Of a stretch of 64,000 nucleotides of DNA, positions 5,966 to 14,621 are shown piece by piece (position 1 is the stretch's first letter; each line of letters opens with the position of its first letter). Origin of the DNA: Bryobacterales bacterium (GTDB taxonomy: Bacteria; Acidobacteriota; Terriglobia; Bryobacterales; Bryobacteraceae); contig PLRS01000054.1 of assembly GCA_003164035.1 (NCBI GenBank), positions 1 through 64,000 on the forward strand, given 5' to 3'. The notes beneath the pieces were generated by a model. The model was not told the DNA's origin, did not search any database, and saw nothing but the letters and a program-made list of their open reading frames with translations. Position numbers and translations under genes: made by a program.

Positions 5966-7987
5966 CGGTCCTGGTTGACCCTGCCCAGGCTGCGCCGGCT
6001 GTCGCAGGCTCTTTTTCTCGCGATCTTCCTGGTCCTTCTCTGCGAGACCGGGCTGCGGGGGTCTCTTCAGCCGGGCGAACTCGCCTACCCGGTGCGGGTT
6101 TTTCTCGAGACCGACCCATTCATTGCCATCGCCAATGCGCTGGCCACCCACGCTCTCTACCGCGGATTGCTATGGAGCTTGGCGATCCTCATCCCGACGC
6201 TTTTCCTGGGCCGGTTCTTCTGCGGCTGGATCTGCCCGCTTGGGACACTGAACCATCTGGCCGGCAGCATCCGGTCGGAAAAGAAATCCGGCCGGCAGCG
6301 CATCGCTTCCAACCGCTACAAATCGTGGCAAAGCTTCAAGTACTACCTGCTTTTCGCTTTGCTGGCGGCGGCTATTTTCGGTAGCGCACTGGCCGGAATT
6401 TTCGACCCGATCGCGTTTGCGGTGCGCTCGCTGGGGCTTTCGATCCTGCCGGCATGGAATTACGCGCTGGAGGCGCTGCTGGAGCATGGCCGTCACGGGG
6501 CCGTAAAGCTGGGCATACTCCTGAGCTTCAAGCAGGCGTATTTCCGCCAGGGGTTTCTGTTCGGCGTCGCCCTGCTGGTCATCCTGGCTCTGAATCTGCG
6601 CATCACCCGGTTATGGTGCCGCGCGGTGTGCCCGCTGGGTGCGCTGCTGGGCCTGGTCTCGCGGTGGTCGATTCTGGGCCTGGAGAAACACCCGGCCCAT
6701 TGCGAAGATTGCAACCGTTGCCTGCTCGATTGCCAGGGAGGGGACGATCCGATTCCCGGTGCGCGGTGGCGCAAAGCCGAATGCCATTTGTGCATGAACT
6801 GCGTGGCCGAGTGCCCGGAAGGCGGCATTCAATTCCGTTTCTTCCCGACGGCGGCCAACTCCGCAACCATGGAGGGCGCGGGCCTACGGCGGCGGAAGGT
6901 GCTGGCCGGCCTCGGAGCCGGCGCACTAGCGATTCCCCTGTTGCGCGCCAATACCGGCCTCGCCGCCGAAGCGCACGAGCGCCTGATCCGCCCTCCGGCG
7001 GCCTTGGACGAGAGGCAATTTCTGGCCCGCTGTATCCGCTGCGGCGAGTGCATGAAGGCGTGCCCGAACAACGCCTTGCAGCCGGCATTCACCGAAGCCG
7101 GATGGGAGGGCATCTGGACTCCGGTGCTGGCGCCGCGAGTCGGATACTGCGAGCCCAGTTGCACCCTCTGCGGCCAGGTCTGCCCCACCGGCGCGATTTG
7201 GGAATTCACGTCGAAGGAGAAAGGCTGGGCCGGAGCGGCGGGAGCGGGGAGCGGGCCGATTCGGCTGGGCACGGCTTTCTACGACCGGGGCCGATGCCTG
7301 CCGTGGGCCATGGCCACCGACTGCATCGTGTGCGAGGAGTGGTGCCCGACCTCGCCCAAGGCCATCTACCTGCAACCGGCCGAAGTGACCGACGCCGCCG
7401 GGAACACAACCCGGGTGCGGCAGCCGCACATCGATCCGGACCGCTGCGTGGGCTGCGGCGCCTGTGAGTTTGCCTGCCCGCTGCGGGACCGCCCGGCGGT
7501 CTACGTGACCAGCGCCGGCGAGAGCCGCTCGAAGGCCAACCAGTTCCTGCTTGGGCGAGCGCCCCAACCTGCTTCCTGGTTGCCGGAGAGCAGCGACGCG
7601 CCGGGATGGACGAAGGCGGGCGAGACCCGGCAGTTCGAAGCCGCCGACCTATGGAAATATGTGGATGGCGACGCCGAGCGGTATCTCCGGGCGGGCGTTC
7701 GCCGCACCTTCACGGCGAACTACCGCTATGGGGAGGTGCTGGAAGCCGTTGCGGACGTACACCTGATGAATGCGCCCGCGGGAGCCGCGTCGATCTTCGA
7801 ATCCGAGCCGTCCTCGGGAAGCCGGCCGGTGCCGCTCGGCGATGCGGGCAGAAGCTATGGCCAGAGCCTGACGTTTCGCAAGGGCCCTTTCTTCGTTCGC
7901 CTGACGGCTTACCAGAATACGCCGGAGACGGAGCGGGCGCTGGTGAGCTTGGGTCAGGCTATCGAGCGAAGGCTGGGGCGGGGATGA
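5939..7987 (+). CDS. Membrane polyferredoxin (NapH/NapG/MauM-like) with DUF6599-like tail
   Basis: It has 682 residues. The N-terminal part has about five membrane helices and two NapH-type motifs, CGWICPLG (about 95) and CRAVCPLG (about 227). Several 4Fe-4S clusters follow: CEDCNRC (255), CHLCMNCVAEC (282), CIRCGECMKAC (365), CEPSCTLCGQVC (403), CIVCEEWC (462) and CVGCGACEFAC (503). An internal RRRKVLAGLGAGALAIPLL at about 317 resembles a Tat signal, as if a NapH-like gene had fused to an exported NapG/MauM-like gene. The last ~115 residues (VDGDAERYLRAG onward) look like the DUF6599 family. Likely role: passing quinol electrons to periplasmic enzymes. The GTG start and its GAGGGAG ribosome-binding site lie inside repeat A1. 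Confidence 0.85.
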   Translation: MNGFPRSAKRSWLTLPRLRRLSQALFLAIFLVLLCETGLRGSLQPGELAYPVRVFLETDPFIAIANALATHALYRGLLWSLAILIPTLFLGRFFCGWICPLGTLNHLAGSIRSEKKSGRQRIASNRYKSWQSFKYYLLFALLAAAIFGSALAGIFDPIAFAVRSLGLSILPAWNYALEALLEHGRHGAVKLGILLSFKQAYFRQGFLFGVALLVILALNLRITRLWCRAVCPLGALLGLVSRWSILGLEKHPAHCEDCNRCLLDCQGGDDPIPGARWRKAECHLCMNCVAECPEGGIQFRFFPTAANSATMEGAGLRRRKVLAGLGAGALAIPLLRANTGLAAEAHERLIRPPAALDERQFLARCIRCGECMKACPNNALQPAFTEAGWEGIWTPVLAPRVGYCEPSCTLCGQVCPTGAIWEFTSKEKGWAGAAGAGSGPIRLGTAFYDRGRCLPWAMATDCIVCEEWCPTSPKAIYLQPAEVTDAAGNTTRVRQPHIDPDRCVGCGACEFACPLRDRPAVYVTSAGESRSKANQFLLGRAPQPASWLPESSDAPGWTKAGETRQFEAADLWKYVDGDAERYLRAGVRRTFTANYRYGEVLEAVADVHLMNAPAGAASIFESEPSSGSRPVPLGDAGRSYGQSLTFRKGPFFVRLTAYQNTPETERALVSLGQAIERRLGRG

Positions 7988-8084
7988 GCGGAGGGCGTCA
8001 ATACGCCGGCAATCGTCTGCCCTGCGCGTTTGCGGCACGGTAAACTGAATGAGCGGCGGCTCCCGTTCTGACTGAGAAAAACAA

Positions 8085-9245
8085 ATGGATCACTCCTCCT
8101 CACGCTTTGGCCAACTCTCGATTCAGGGCTTCCGGCGGCTGTGCGACGTTCGGCTTTCGTTGCGCCCACTGTCGGTGATGATCGGCGCGAATGGAACGGG
8201 GAAGACATCTGTGCTCGATGTGTTGTCTCTTCTGGCGTCTTCCGCGCAGGCCAGACTGAGTCCGTCGATTTCAGAGCTGTCTGGCCTTGTCAACGTACTC
8301 ACCTACGACAAGGCGGAGGAACTCGGGCTCGGAATCACGATGGAGGTTCCAGGTTATGCGCCCCTCGAATACCAGTTGTGGCTTCGTCCGCAGGGCATCT
8401 CCCACGTGATTCGCGAAGAAACGCTTAGCCAGCTAAGGAAGCCCCACCCAACTCCCTTTCTCCATATCAATTCGTACGAACAGGACGTAAAATATTACGA
8501 CCCGGAGAAGAAAAGACTGTTACCCCCGACATGGGTGCATAACCCCCTGGAGACTTCGTTGGCGCAGGTGCCAAAGATGTTCCAGGAACCGGAAGATTTT
8601 CGGCGGCGGCTGGCTTCCTCAACCTTCTATCACGTTCTGAATGTCGATCCCCGGTCACCGGTCCGCTTGCCGCAGGCGATGGGACCGGCGGAGTTGCCAG
8701 GAAGAAATGGCGAGGACTTGGTTTCGTGTCTCTTCTATCTCCGCGAGACCGACCGAAATAGGTTCGAGGCCATTGAAGATTCACTTCGGGCAGGGTTTCC
8801 CCGCTTTGAACGTCTGGATTTTCCACCGGTCGCCGCCGGTACACTTGCCTTGGCATGGCGCGAGCGGGGGTTCTCAAAGCCGCTCTACATGCACCAATTG
8901 TCGGAGGGAATTCTACGGTTCTTATGGCTGACAACCTTGCTGCAGAGCCCGGGACTTACGGCCCTCACTCTTCTCGACGAGCCGGAGGTGAGTCTGCACC
9001 CCGAACTACTCAGTCTGCTGGCCGACCAGTTGAGAGAGGCTTCCGGGCGTACTCAGATTATTGTCGCGACCCACTCGGACACCTTGATCCGATTCCTTGA
9101 GCCTGGCGAAGTCGTCGTCCTTGACTCAACCGAAGAGGGCATGACGTCACTGACCAGAGCAGACGAACTTGATCTGGACGAGTGGCTGAAAGACTATTCC
9201 CTGGATGAGCTTTGGCGTAACGGGCGCCTCGGGGCGCGGGCGTGA
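8085..9245 (+). CDS. AAA ATPase (AAA_21/OLD-like), probable defence ATPase
   Basis: It has 386 residues. It has the ABC/SMC-type fold seen in OLD, PARIS and AbiL-type ATPases: Walker A GANGTGKT (33-40), signature-like LSEGILRF (about 272), Walker B LTLLDEPEVSLHPE (about 295) and a switch His in VATHSD (about 327). A ~180-residue middle region probably forms the coiled or adaptor part. It has no membrane segments. Its TGA overlaps the GTG of the next gene, a DUF4276 protein. ATPase plus a small TOPRIM-like partner is the layout of several anti-phage abortive-infection systems. Codon use looks less GC-rich than the neighbours, which suggests horizontal transfer. The ATPase is certain; the defence role is inference. 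Confidence 0.85.
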   Translation: MDHSSSRFGQLSIQGFRRLCDVRLSLRPLSVMIGANGTGKTSVLDVLSLLASSAQARLSPSISELSGLVNVLTYDKAEELGLGITMEVPGYAPLEYQLWLRPQGISHVIREETLSQLRKPHPTPFLHINSYEQDVKYYDPEKKRLLPPTWVHNPLETSLAQVPKMFQEPEDFRRRLASSTFYHVLNVDPRSPVRLPQAMGPAELPGRNGEDLVSCLFYLRETDRNRFEAIEDSLRAGFPRFERLDFPPVAAGTLALAWRERGFSKPLYMHQLSEGILRFLWLTTLLQSPGLTALTLLDEPEVSLHPELLSLLADQLREASGRTQIIVATHSDTLIRFLEPGEVVVLDSTEEGMTSLTRADELDLDEWLKDYSLDELWRNGRLGARA

Positions 9246-9844
9246 AAATCACGATTCTGGTCGAGGGGAAGACCGAGAAAGCATTTAAACCGCATTTGCT
9301 GGAGTTCCTGAGGAAGAGGCTCGCCGGGCGCATGCCCAACATCGATCCGTTTCCCTACAATGGACGAATTTCCAAGAAAGACAAGCTCCGGAGGGAGGTC
9401 GAAACCCTACTGCGAACCGGAAGCGATGCCGTGATCGCTTTGACGGACGTGTACACGGGGACGACGCGCGAGTTTGTCGACGCCGCCGATGCAAGACGGA
9501 AGATGCAGGCATGGGTGGGGAACAACGAGAGGTTCCATCCCCACGCTGCGCAGTATGAGTTCGAAGCGTGGCTGCTCCCCTTCTGGAGCGACATTCAGGT
9601 TCGAGCCGGGCACAACAGGGGCGCGCCATCCGGACCGCCCGAAACCGTGAACCACAGTCGGCCGCCGTCGCACCACATACGGGAGATTTTCAGAATCGGA
9701 ACCTGCCGGGACGCCTACTCAAAGTCACGCGATGCGAACCGCATCCTGCGTGGCAAAGACCTTACCGAAGCGGCGAACAAGTGTCCGGAACTGAAAGCAT
9801 TCCTGAACACTATCCTCACGTTGAGTGGCGGCGAGCCGCTGTAA
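9242..9844 (+). CDS. DUF4276 family (TOPRIM-like) protein
   Basis: It has 200 residues. The N-terminus ITILVEGKTEKAF matches the TOPRIM-like opening (Glu of the EGxTE motif) and is followed by VIALTDVYTG and YEFEAWLLPFW, which are typical of DUF4276. The C-terminus (SKSRDANRILRGKDL...) is basic and helical. The GTG start overlaps the ATPase stop by four bases, so the pair is translationally coupled and likely works as a complex. DUF4276 proteins are found beside AAA_21 ATPases, for example in AbiL-like systems, where the ATPase is thought to license a nuclease or RNase effector. Whether this one cuts nucleic acid cannot be told from sequence. Confidence 0.8.
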   Translation: MKITILVEGKTEKAFKPHLLEFLRKRLAGRMPNIDPFPYNGRISKKDKLRREVETLLRTGSDAVIALTDVYTGTTREFVDAADARRKMQAWVGNNERFHPHAAQYEFEAWLLPFWSDIQVRAGHNRGAPSGPPETVNHSRPPSHHIREIFRIGTCRDAYSKSRDANRILRGKDLTEAANKCPELKAFLNTILTLSGGEPL

Positions 9845-9864
9845 GACCCCTTGAAGAGCGCTCT

Positions 9865-10881
9865 ATGAAAGCGATTGTATACACACAATGCGGGTCACCG
9901 GATGTGCTGCGGTTCCAAGAGGTGGCCACACCAGCGCCGGCGGATAATGAGGTCCTGGTAAAGCTCTGCGCGGCATCCGTAAACATCCTGGACTTGGGTG
10001 TCATCAGAGGCGTACCGCCGGTCGTCCGTCTGATTGTCAGCCTGTTGTTCAGGGTGCGCATACCCAAACCGAAAGTATTCGGCTCGGATGCCGCGGGGCG
10101 AGCGGAAAAGGTGCTCGGCTCCGATATCGCGGGCCGAGTGGAAGCGGTCGGCAAAGGCGTATCGGAGTTTCAGCCTGGCGACGAGGTGTTCGGGGGAAAC
10201 CTTTTCGCGGGAGGGGGATTTGCCGAGTATGTGTGCGCCGATGCGGATAAATTGGCGCTGAAGCCGGCCAACGTATCGTTTGAGGAGGCGGCAGCCGTGC
10301 CCATCGCGGCCATCACTGCGCTTCAGGGTCTTCGCGATAAGGGACGAATCAAGCCGGGCCAAGAGGTTCTGATTGACGGCGCGTCCGGTGGCGTGGGTAC
10401 GTTTGCCGTCCAGATTGCCAAATCGTTCGGAGCTGAAGTCACCGCCGTATGCAGCACCAGGAATGTGGACACGGCGCGCTCGATTGGCGCGGACCATGTC
10501 ATCGATTACACGCGGGAAGACTTCACCCGGAGCGGGCAGCGTTACGATCTGATCATGGCTGCGAACGCCTATCATTCGATTTTCGACTACAGGCGGGCGC
10601 TGAATCGGGACGGAATTTTTGTCTGGGCCGGAGGTAAAGTAAGTCTCCAGAGCATGCTGCTGGCGCCGTTGCTATCGATGCTGGGGAGCAAGAAAACGGG
10701 TACCTTTCTGGCGCATCTGAACAAGAAGGATCTGGTTTTCCTGAGAGATCTTCTGGCAACCGGAAAAGTCGTTCCCGTCATAGATCGACGCTACCCCTTA
10801 AGCGACGCGGCTGAAGCCCTCCGTTATCTTGGAGAGGGACACGCTCAAGGGAAAATCGTATTGACCGTTGAACCTCGGTAA
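9865..10881 (+). CDS. NAD(P)-dependent medium-chain dehydrogenase, quinone oxidoreductase-like
   Basis: It has 338 residues, normal for zinc-free medium-chain reductases. An N-terminal GroES-like domain is followed by a Rossmann domain with the cofactor loop IDGASGGVGTFAVQ (about 172-185). The family's usual VLGSDVAGRVEAVG motif is present twice in tandem (residues 70-81 and 82-93), an in-frame 36-bp duplication. The ATG is preceded by GAAGAGCG. It starts about 20 bases after the DUF4276 gene but looks functionally unrelated. The likely substrate is a small enone or quinone. Confidence 0.87.
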   Translation: MKAIVYTQCGSPDVLRFQEVATPAPADNEVLVKLCAASVNILDLGVIRGVPPVVRLIVSLLFRVRIPKPKVFGSDAAGRAEKVLGSDIAGRVEAVGKGVSEFQPGDEVFGGNLFAGGGFAEYVCADADKLALKPANVSFEEAAAVPIAAITALQGLRDKGRIKPGQEVLIDGASGGVGTFAVQIAKSFGAEVTAVCSTRNVDTARSIGADHVIDYTREDFTRSGQRYDLIMAANAYHSIFDYRRALNRDGIFVWAGGKVSLQSMLLAPLLSMLGSKKTGTFLAHLNKKDLVFLRDLLATGKVVPVIDRRYPLSDAAEALRYLGEGHAQGKIVLTVEPR

Positions 10882-10985
10882 CGGCTGCCGTCCCACCTGA
10901 GGCAACCCTTGGCCTCGCCCGTTGGCAAGTGCTATAAATGAATCGGAATACCTGAAATAACCGGGGGGCTTGCAGGGCAAGAGGC

Positions 10986-11960
10986 ATGCGCATCGGCCCA
11001 CAATACGGCATCACTCGCAGGGGTCTTCTCGAAGCCGGGCTGGCCGGCGCTTTGGGTGCCAAAGCTGCTACGCCAGAGAAGTCTAGAGTCGTGATCGCAC
11101 GCGATCCGGGCCTGGGCGCCGGACGCTCGCCCGATTCCGGCCGGGTTTTGAAGCTGCTCGATCGGGCCATGCAGTCGTTCTACGGCCTCGATTCGCCGCT
11201 CGATGCGTGGAAGAAACTGGCGCGGCCCGGTGAAGTGGTGGGGCTGAAGGTGAACTGCCTTTCCGGCCGGGGCGCCTCCACCAACCCGGTGCTGGTGGAG
11301 GCCATCTGCGAGCGCCTGCGGCAGATCGGAATCCCGGCGAAGGACATCGTTATCTGGGACCGGCTGGACTCGGATCTGGAAAGCGCCGGCTACCGCGTCT
11401 CTTCGCGCAAAGACCGAATCCGGGCGATCGGCAACGATACGGCCGGCTACGGCAACGAACTGGCGGTTTATGGAAGCGCGGGCAGCCTGGTCGCCAACAC
11501 CCTGGTTCGCACCTGCGATGCGGTGATCAACCTGCCCGTGCTCAAGGACCATGGCATCGTGGGCGTGACGCTGGCGCTCAAGAACCTGTTCGGCGCGATT
11601 CACAACCCGAATAAATACCACATCAATGCCGGCGACCCCTACGTGGCCGACGTCAATATGTTTCCGGCCATCCGGCAAAAGGTGCGGCTGACCATCTGCG
11701 ACGCCCTGACGGCGCAGTACGAAGGCGGACCTTCTTATATGCCGCAATGGTCGTGGCCCTATAACGGCCTGATGGTGGGGCGCGACCCGGTGGCGCTGGA
11801 CTACACCGGCTGGCAAATCCTGGAGCGCAAGCGGGCGGAAAAGGGGATGAAACCCCTGCGCGAACTGCGCCGCGAGCCGCTCTACATCTCGACCGCGGCC
11901 GATGCCCGGCACCGGCTTGGGACGAACGATCCGAACCGGATCGACGTCGTGGAGGTGTGA
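10986..11960 (+). CDS. DUF362 domain protein with Tat-like signal
   Basis: It has 324 residues. The N-terminus ITRRGLLEAGLAGALGAKA is a twin-arginine-type signal. The rest matches DUF362: KVNCLSGRGASTNPVLVEA, then VINLPVLKDHGIVGVTLALK and NLFGAIHNPNKYH. The molecular function of the family is not established, and no ferredoxin cysteines are present here. The next gene (AmrS-like radical SAM) starts five bases downstream, so this is probably the first gene of a four-function unit. A second DUF362 protein lies at 38692-39876. Confidence 0.85.
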   Translation: MRIGPQYGITRRGLLEAGLAGALGAKAATPEKSRVVIARDPGLGAGRSPDSGRVLKLLDRAMQSFYGLDSPLDAWKKLARPGEVVGLKVNCLSGRGASTNPVLVEAICERLRQIGIPAKDIVIWDRLDSDLESAGYRVSSRKDRIRAIGNDTAGYGNELAVYGSAGSLVANTLVRTCDAVINLPVLKDHGIVGVTLALKNLFGAIHNPNKYHINAGDPYVADVNMFPAIRQKVRLTICDALTAQYEGGPSYMPQWSWPYNGLMVGRDPVALDYTGWQILERKRAEKGMKPLRELRREPLYISTAADARHRLGTNDPNRIDVVEV

Positions 11961-11964
11961 CGCG

Positions 11965-13059
11965 ATGAAGCGCAGGGGCTTTCTTCAGGCGGTGGCGCTG
12001 CCGTGCGCAGCGGCATGCGCGGCCTCAAGCGATGCCCGCTTCACCATCGAGGCGCGATTCTACGAGAAGCTGCCTTACAAGAAGATCAAGTGCAAGTTGT
12101 GCCCGCGCGAGTGCGTGATCGACGACCGGGAACGCGGCTATTGCGGCGTGCGCGAAAACCGCGGCGGCACCTACTACTCGCTGGTGTATGCGCGCGTGTG
12201 CGCCGCCCATCCCGATCCCATCGAAAAGAAGCCGCTGTTCCATTTCCTGCCGGGCAGCATGGCGTTCTCCGTGGCCACGGCGGGCTGCAACGTCAATTGC
12301 AAATTCTGCCAGAACTGGGACATCTCCCAGGTCCGTCCCGAGCAGGTCGCTAGCAACTTCCTTCCACCCAAGGACCTGGCCGCCTTGACCCGCCAGTATC
12401 AGTGCCTCTCCATCGCCTACACCTACAGCGAACCGGTGGTCTTTTGCGAATACGTTCTGGATGCGGCGGCGGCCGGCCGCGAGGCGGGTTTGAAAAGCGT
12501 AGTCATCAGCGGCGGCCACATCCAGCAAGAGCCGCTGAAAAAGTTGTGCGGCCGCGTGGACGCCATCAAGATCGACCTCAAGGCCTTCTCCGAGAAGTAC
12601 TACAAAGAGGTCGTGAACGGGGAGCTCAAGCCGGTGCTGAACGCCCTGGCGACGATCCGCAAGCTGGGCACCTGGACCGAAGTGGTTTACCTGGTGGTGC
12701 CCACCTTGAACGATTCCGACGAGGAGTTCCGCGGGCTGGCCCGTTGGATCTTGAGCGAACTCGGCCGCGACGTCCCGCTGCATTTTTCGCGCTTCCATCC
12801 CGAGTACCTGTTGAAGGACCTTCCGCCCACTCCCTTGCCGACGCTGGAACGCGCCAAGGCCATCTGCGACGCCGAGGGTCTGGATTACGTATACATCGGT
12901 AACGTCGCTCCCGGTCACCCGGCCGAGAATACGCGCTGCCCGAAATGCCGCCGCGTCGTGGTGGAGCGCGCCGGCTTCACTATCCGGGCGCTCGCGCTCG
13001 ACGGGGGCAAGTGCCGGTTCTGTCAGCATGCCATTCCAGGCATTTGGGGCCGTATATGA
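11965..13059 (+). CDS. amrS: AmmeMemoRadiSam system radical SAM enzyme (AmrS-like)
   Basis: It has 364 residues. The radical SAM cluster motif CNVNCKFC is at about residues 109-116. It is preceded by CKLCPRECVIDDRERGYCG, the conserved N-terminal Cys motif of the AmrS/PflA-like group, and followed at the C-terminus by CPKC and CRFC zinc-type pairs. Unusually, the first ~25 residues (MKRRGFLQAVALPCAAACA) look like a twin-arginine export signal. The ATG lies five bases after the DUF362 stop and the stop overlaps the next ATG. AmrS, MEMO1 and AMMECR1 proteins co-occur widely, but their shared reaction has not been established. Confidence 0.9.
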   Translation: MKRRGFLQAVALPCAAACAASSDARFTIEARFYEKLPYKKIKCKLCPRECVIDDRERGYCGVRENRGGTYYSLVYARVCAAHPDPIEKKPLFHFLPGSMAFSVATAGCNVNCKFCQNWDISQVRPEQVASNFLPPKDLAALTRQYQCLSIAYTYSEPVVFCEYVLDAAAAGREAGLKSVVISGGHIQQEPLKKLCGRVDAIKIDLKAFSEKYYKEVVNGELKPVLNALATIRKLGTWTEVVYLVVPTLNDSDEEFRGLARWILSELGRDVPLHFSRFHPEYLLKDLPPTPLPTLERAKAICDAEGLDYVYIGNVAPGHPAENTRCPKCRRVVVERAGFTIRALALDGGKCRFCQHAIPGIWGRI

Positions 13060-14618
13060 AGACTGTACCTTTCGATATGTTCGCGTTGTGCGTGTTTGCG
13101 AGTTTCCTTCTGGTGGAAGGGACCTCCAAAGGCGGCGGACAAACGCCTAAGAGCAGGCAAACGGCGGTAGCGGGGACGTTCTATCCGGCCGACCCGGCTG
13201 AACTCGGGAAAATGATCGACGGCTACCTTGCGAAAGCCGCGCCGCCGCCACTGGATAACGTGGTGGCGCTGGTGGCGCCGCACGCGGGCTATATTTATTC
13301 CGGCCCGGTGGCGGCCTACTCCTACGCGTTGTTGAAGGGCCGGAAATTCGACCGCGTGGTGATCGTCGCGCCCTCGCATTACGAAGGCATCGGTTTCTCG
13401 TCGGTGTACGACGGTGCCGCCTACGAGACCCCGTTCGGCCAGGTTCCCGTGGACCAGGACTTCGCTCGCAAGCTCGCCAAGGCAAGCCCCTCGATCCGGC
13501 TTTCGTCGGCGGGCCACAAACCCACCGCCGACCACCCGGAGCACTCCATCGAAGTCCAACTGCCTTTTCTGCAGCGGGTGCTGGGGCAGTTCGCGCTGGT
13601 GCCGGTCATCATGGGAGATCAAAGCTACGACGCCTGCCGCGCCCTCGGCGTGGCGCTGGCCAAGCTGTCGGCGGGGACCAATACCCTGATCGTGGCCAGC
13701 TCCGACCTGTCCCACTATCACACCTACGACGAGGCGTCGAGACTCGACCATAAGACGCTGCGAGCCATCGAAGAGTACGATTACTTCGACCTGGCGCGCA
13801 ATCTCGATACGCGGGTTTGGGAAGCGTGCGGCGGAGGGCCGGTGGTGGCCACCATGATCGCCGCCGAGCGGCTGGGAGCCACCGATGCCAGGCTGCTCCA
13901 TTACGCCAATACCGGAGACGTTACCGGCGACCGCGGCCGCGTGGTGGGCTACGGCGCGGTTGCCCTGGTGAAAGCCGCCGGGGCAGGGAAGACCCGCGAG
14001 CCGGCGTTTTCCCTTAGCATGGCGGAGAAGGACGCGCTGCTGAAAATCGCCCGCAAGTCGGTCGAGACCGCAGTCCGCGAGGGCAAAACCTACGAATGCT
14101 CCACCGGCCTCGAGGCGCTGGCGCAGGAGCGTGGGGCGTTCGTCACTTTAACCGAAAACGGGCAGCTCCGCGGCTGCATCGGATACGTGGCGCCCATCAA
14201 ACCCCTGTACCTCGCCGTACGCGACGTGGCCAGGCTGGCGGCTCTCCGGGACACGCGCTTTCGCCCGGTTACCGTGAGCGAACTGGGGAACCTGCAGTAC
14301 GAAATCTCCGTCCTGTCCCCGCTGCGCCGCGTAATGGACACGCAGGAAATCCGCATCGGCCAGCACGGTCTGCTGATCCACACCAGCGACCACGAGGGCC
14401 TGTTGCTGCCGCAGGTCGCAATCGAGGGGAAGTGGGACCAGGCCACTTTCCTGGAGCAGGTTTGCTATAAGGCCGGCCTCTCGGGGCACGCCTGGCGGGA
14501 TGCCGGCGCCGATCTGTTCCGCTTCACCGCCCTGGTGTTCGGCGAGCACGGTCCGGTGGAGTCGCTCGCGCCGCCGGATCCGCTGGTGCATTGGCCTTGG
14601 TCCGCGGCGCCCAGGTAG
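13056..14618 (+). CDS. MEMO1-AMMECR1 fusion (AmrB-AmrA), probably exported
   Basis: It has 520 residues. A hydrophobic N-terminus (FDMFALCVFASFLLVEG) suggests secretion. The MEMO1-type (AmrB) domain covers about 40-310: AVAGTFYPADPAEL, LVAPHAGYIYSGPVAA, DHPEHSIEVQLPFLQ and SSDLSHYHTYDEA, holding the conserved histidines of this non-haem iron dioxygenase-like fold. The AMMECR1 (AmrA) domain covers about 325-505, with the hallmark LRGCIGY. Fusion of the two confirms that they work together with the AmrS enzyme, whose stop overlaps this ATG. The product ends four bases before a convergent aldo/keto reductase gene. Confidence 0.9.
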   Translation: MKTVPFDMFALCVFASFLLVEGTSKGGGQTPKSRQTAVAGTFYPADPAELGKMIDGYLAKAAPPPLDNVVALVAPHAGYIYSGPVAAYSYALLKGRKFDRVVIVAPSHYEGIGFSSVYDGAAYETPFGQVPVDQDFARKLAKASPSIRLSSAGHKPTADHPEHSIEVQLPFLQRVLGQFALVPVIMGDQSYDACRALGVALAKLSAGTNTLIVASSDLSHYHTYDEASRLDHKTLRAIEEYDYFDLARNLDTRVWEACGGGPVVATMIAAERLGATDARLLHYANTGDVTGDRGRVVGYGAVALVKAAGAGKTREPAFSLSMAEKDALLKIARKSVETAVREGKTYECSTGLEALAQERGAFVTLTENGQLRGCIGYVAPIKPLYLAVRDVARLAALRDTRFRPVTVSELGNLQYEISVLSPLRRVMDTQEIRIGQHGLLIHTSDHEGLLLPQVAIEGKWDQATFLEQVCYKAGLSGHAWRDAGADLFRFTALVFGEHGPVESLAPPDPLVHWPWSAAPR

Positions 14619-14621
14619 CCG

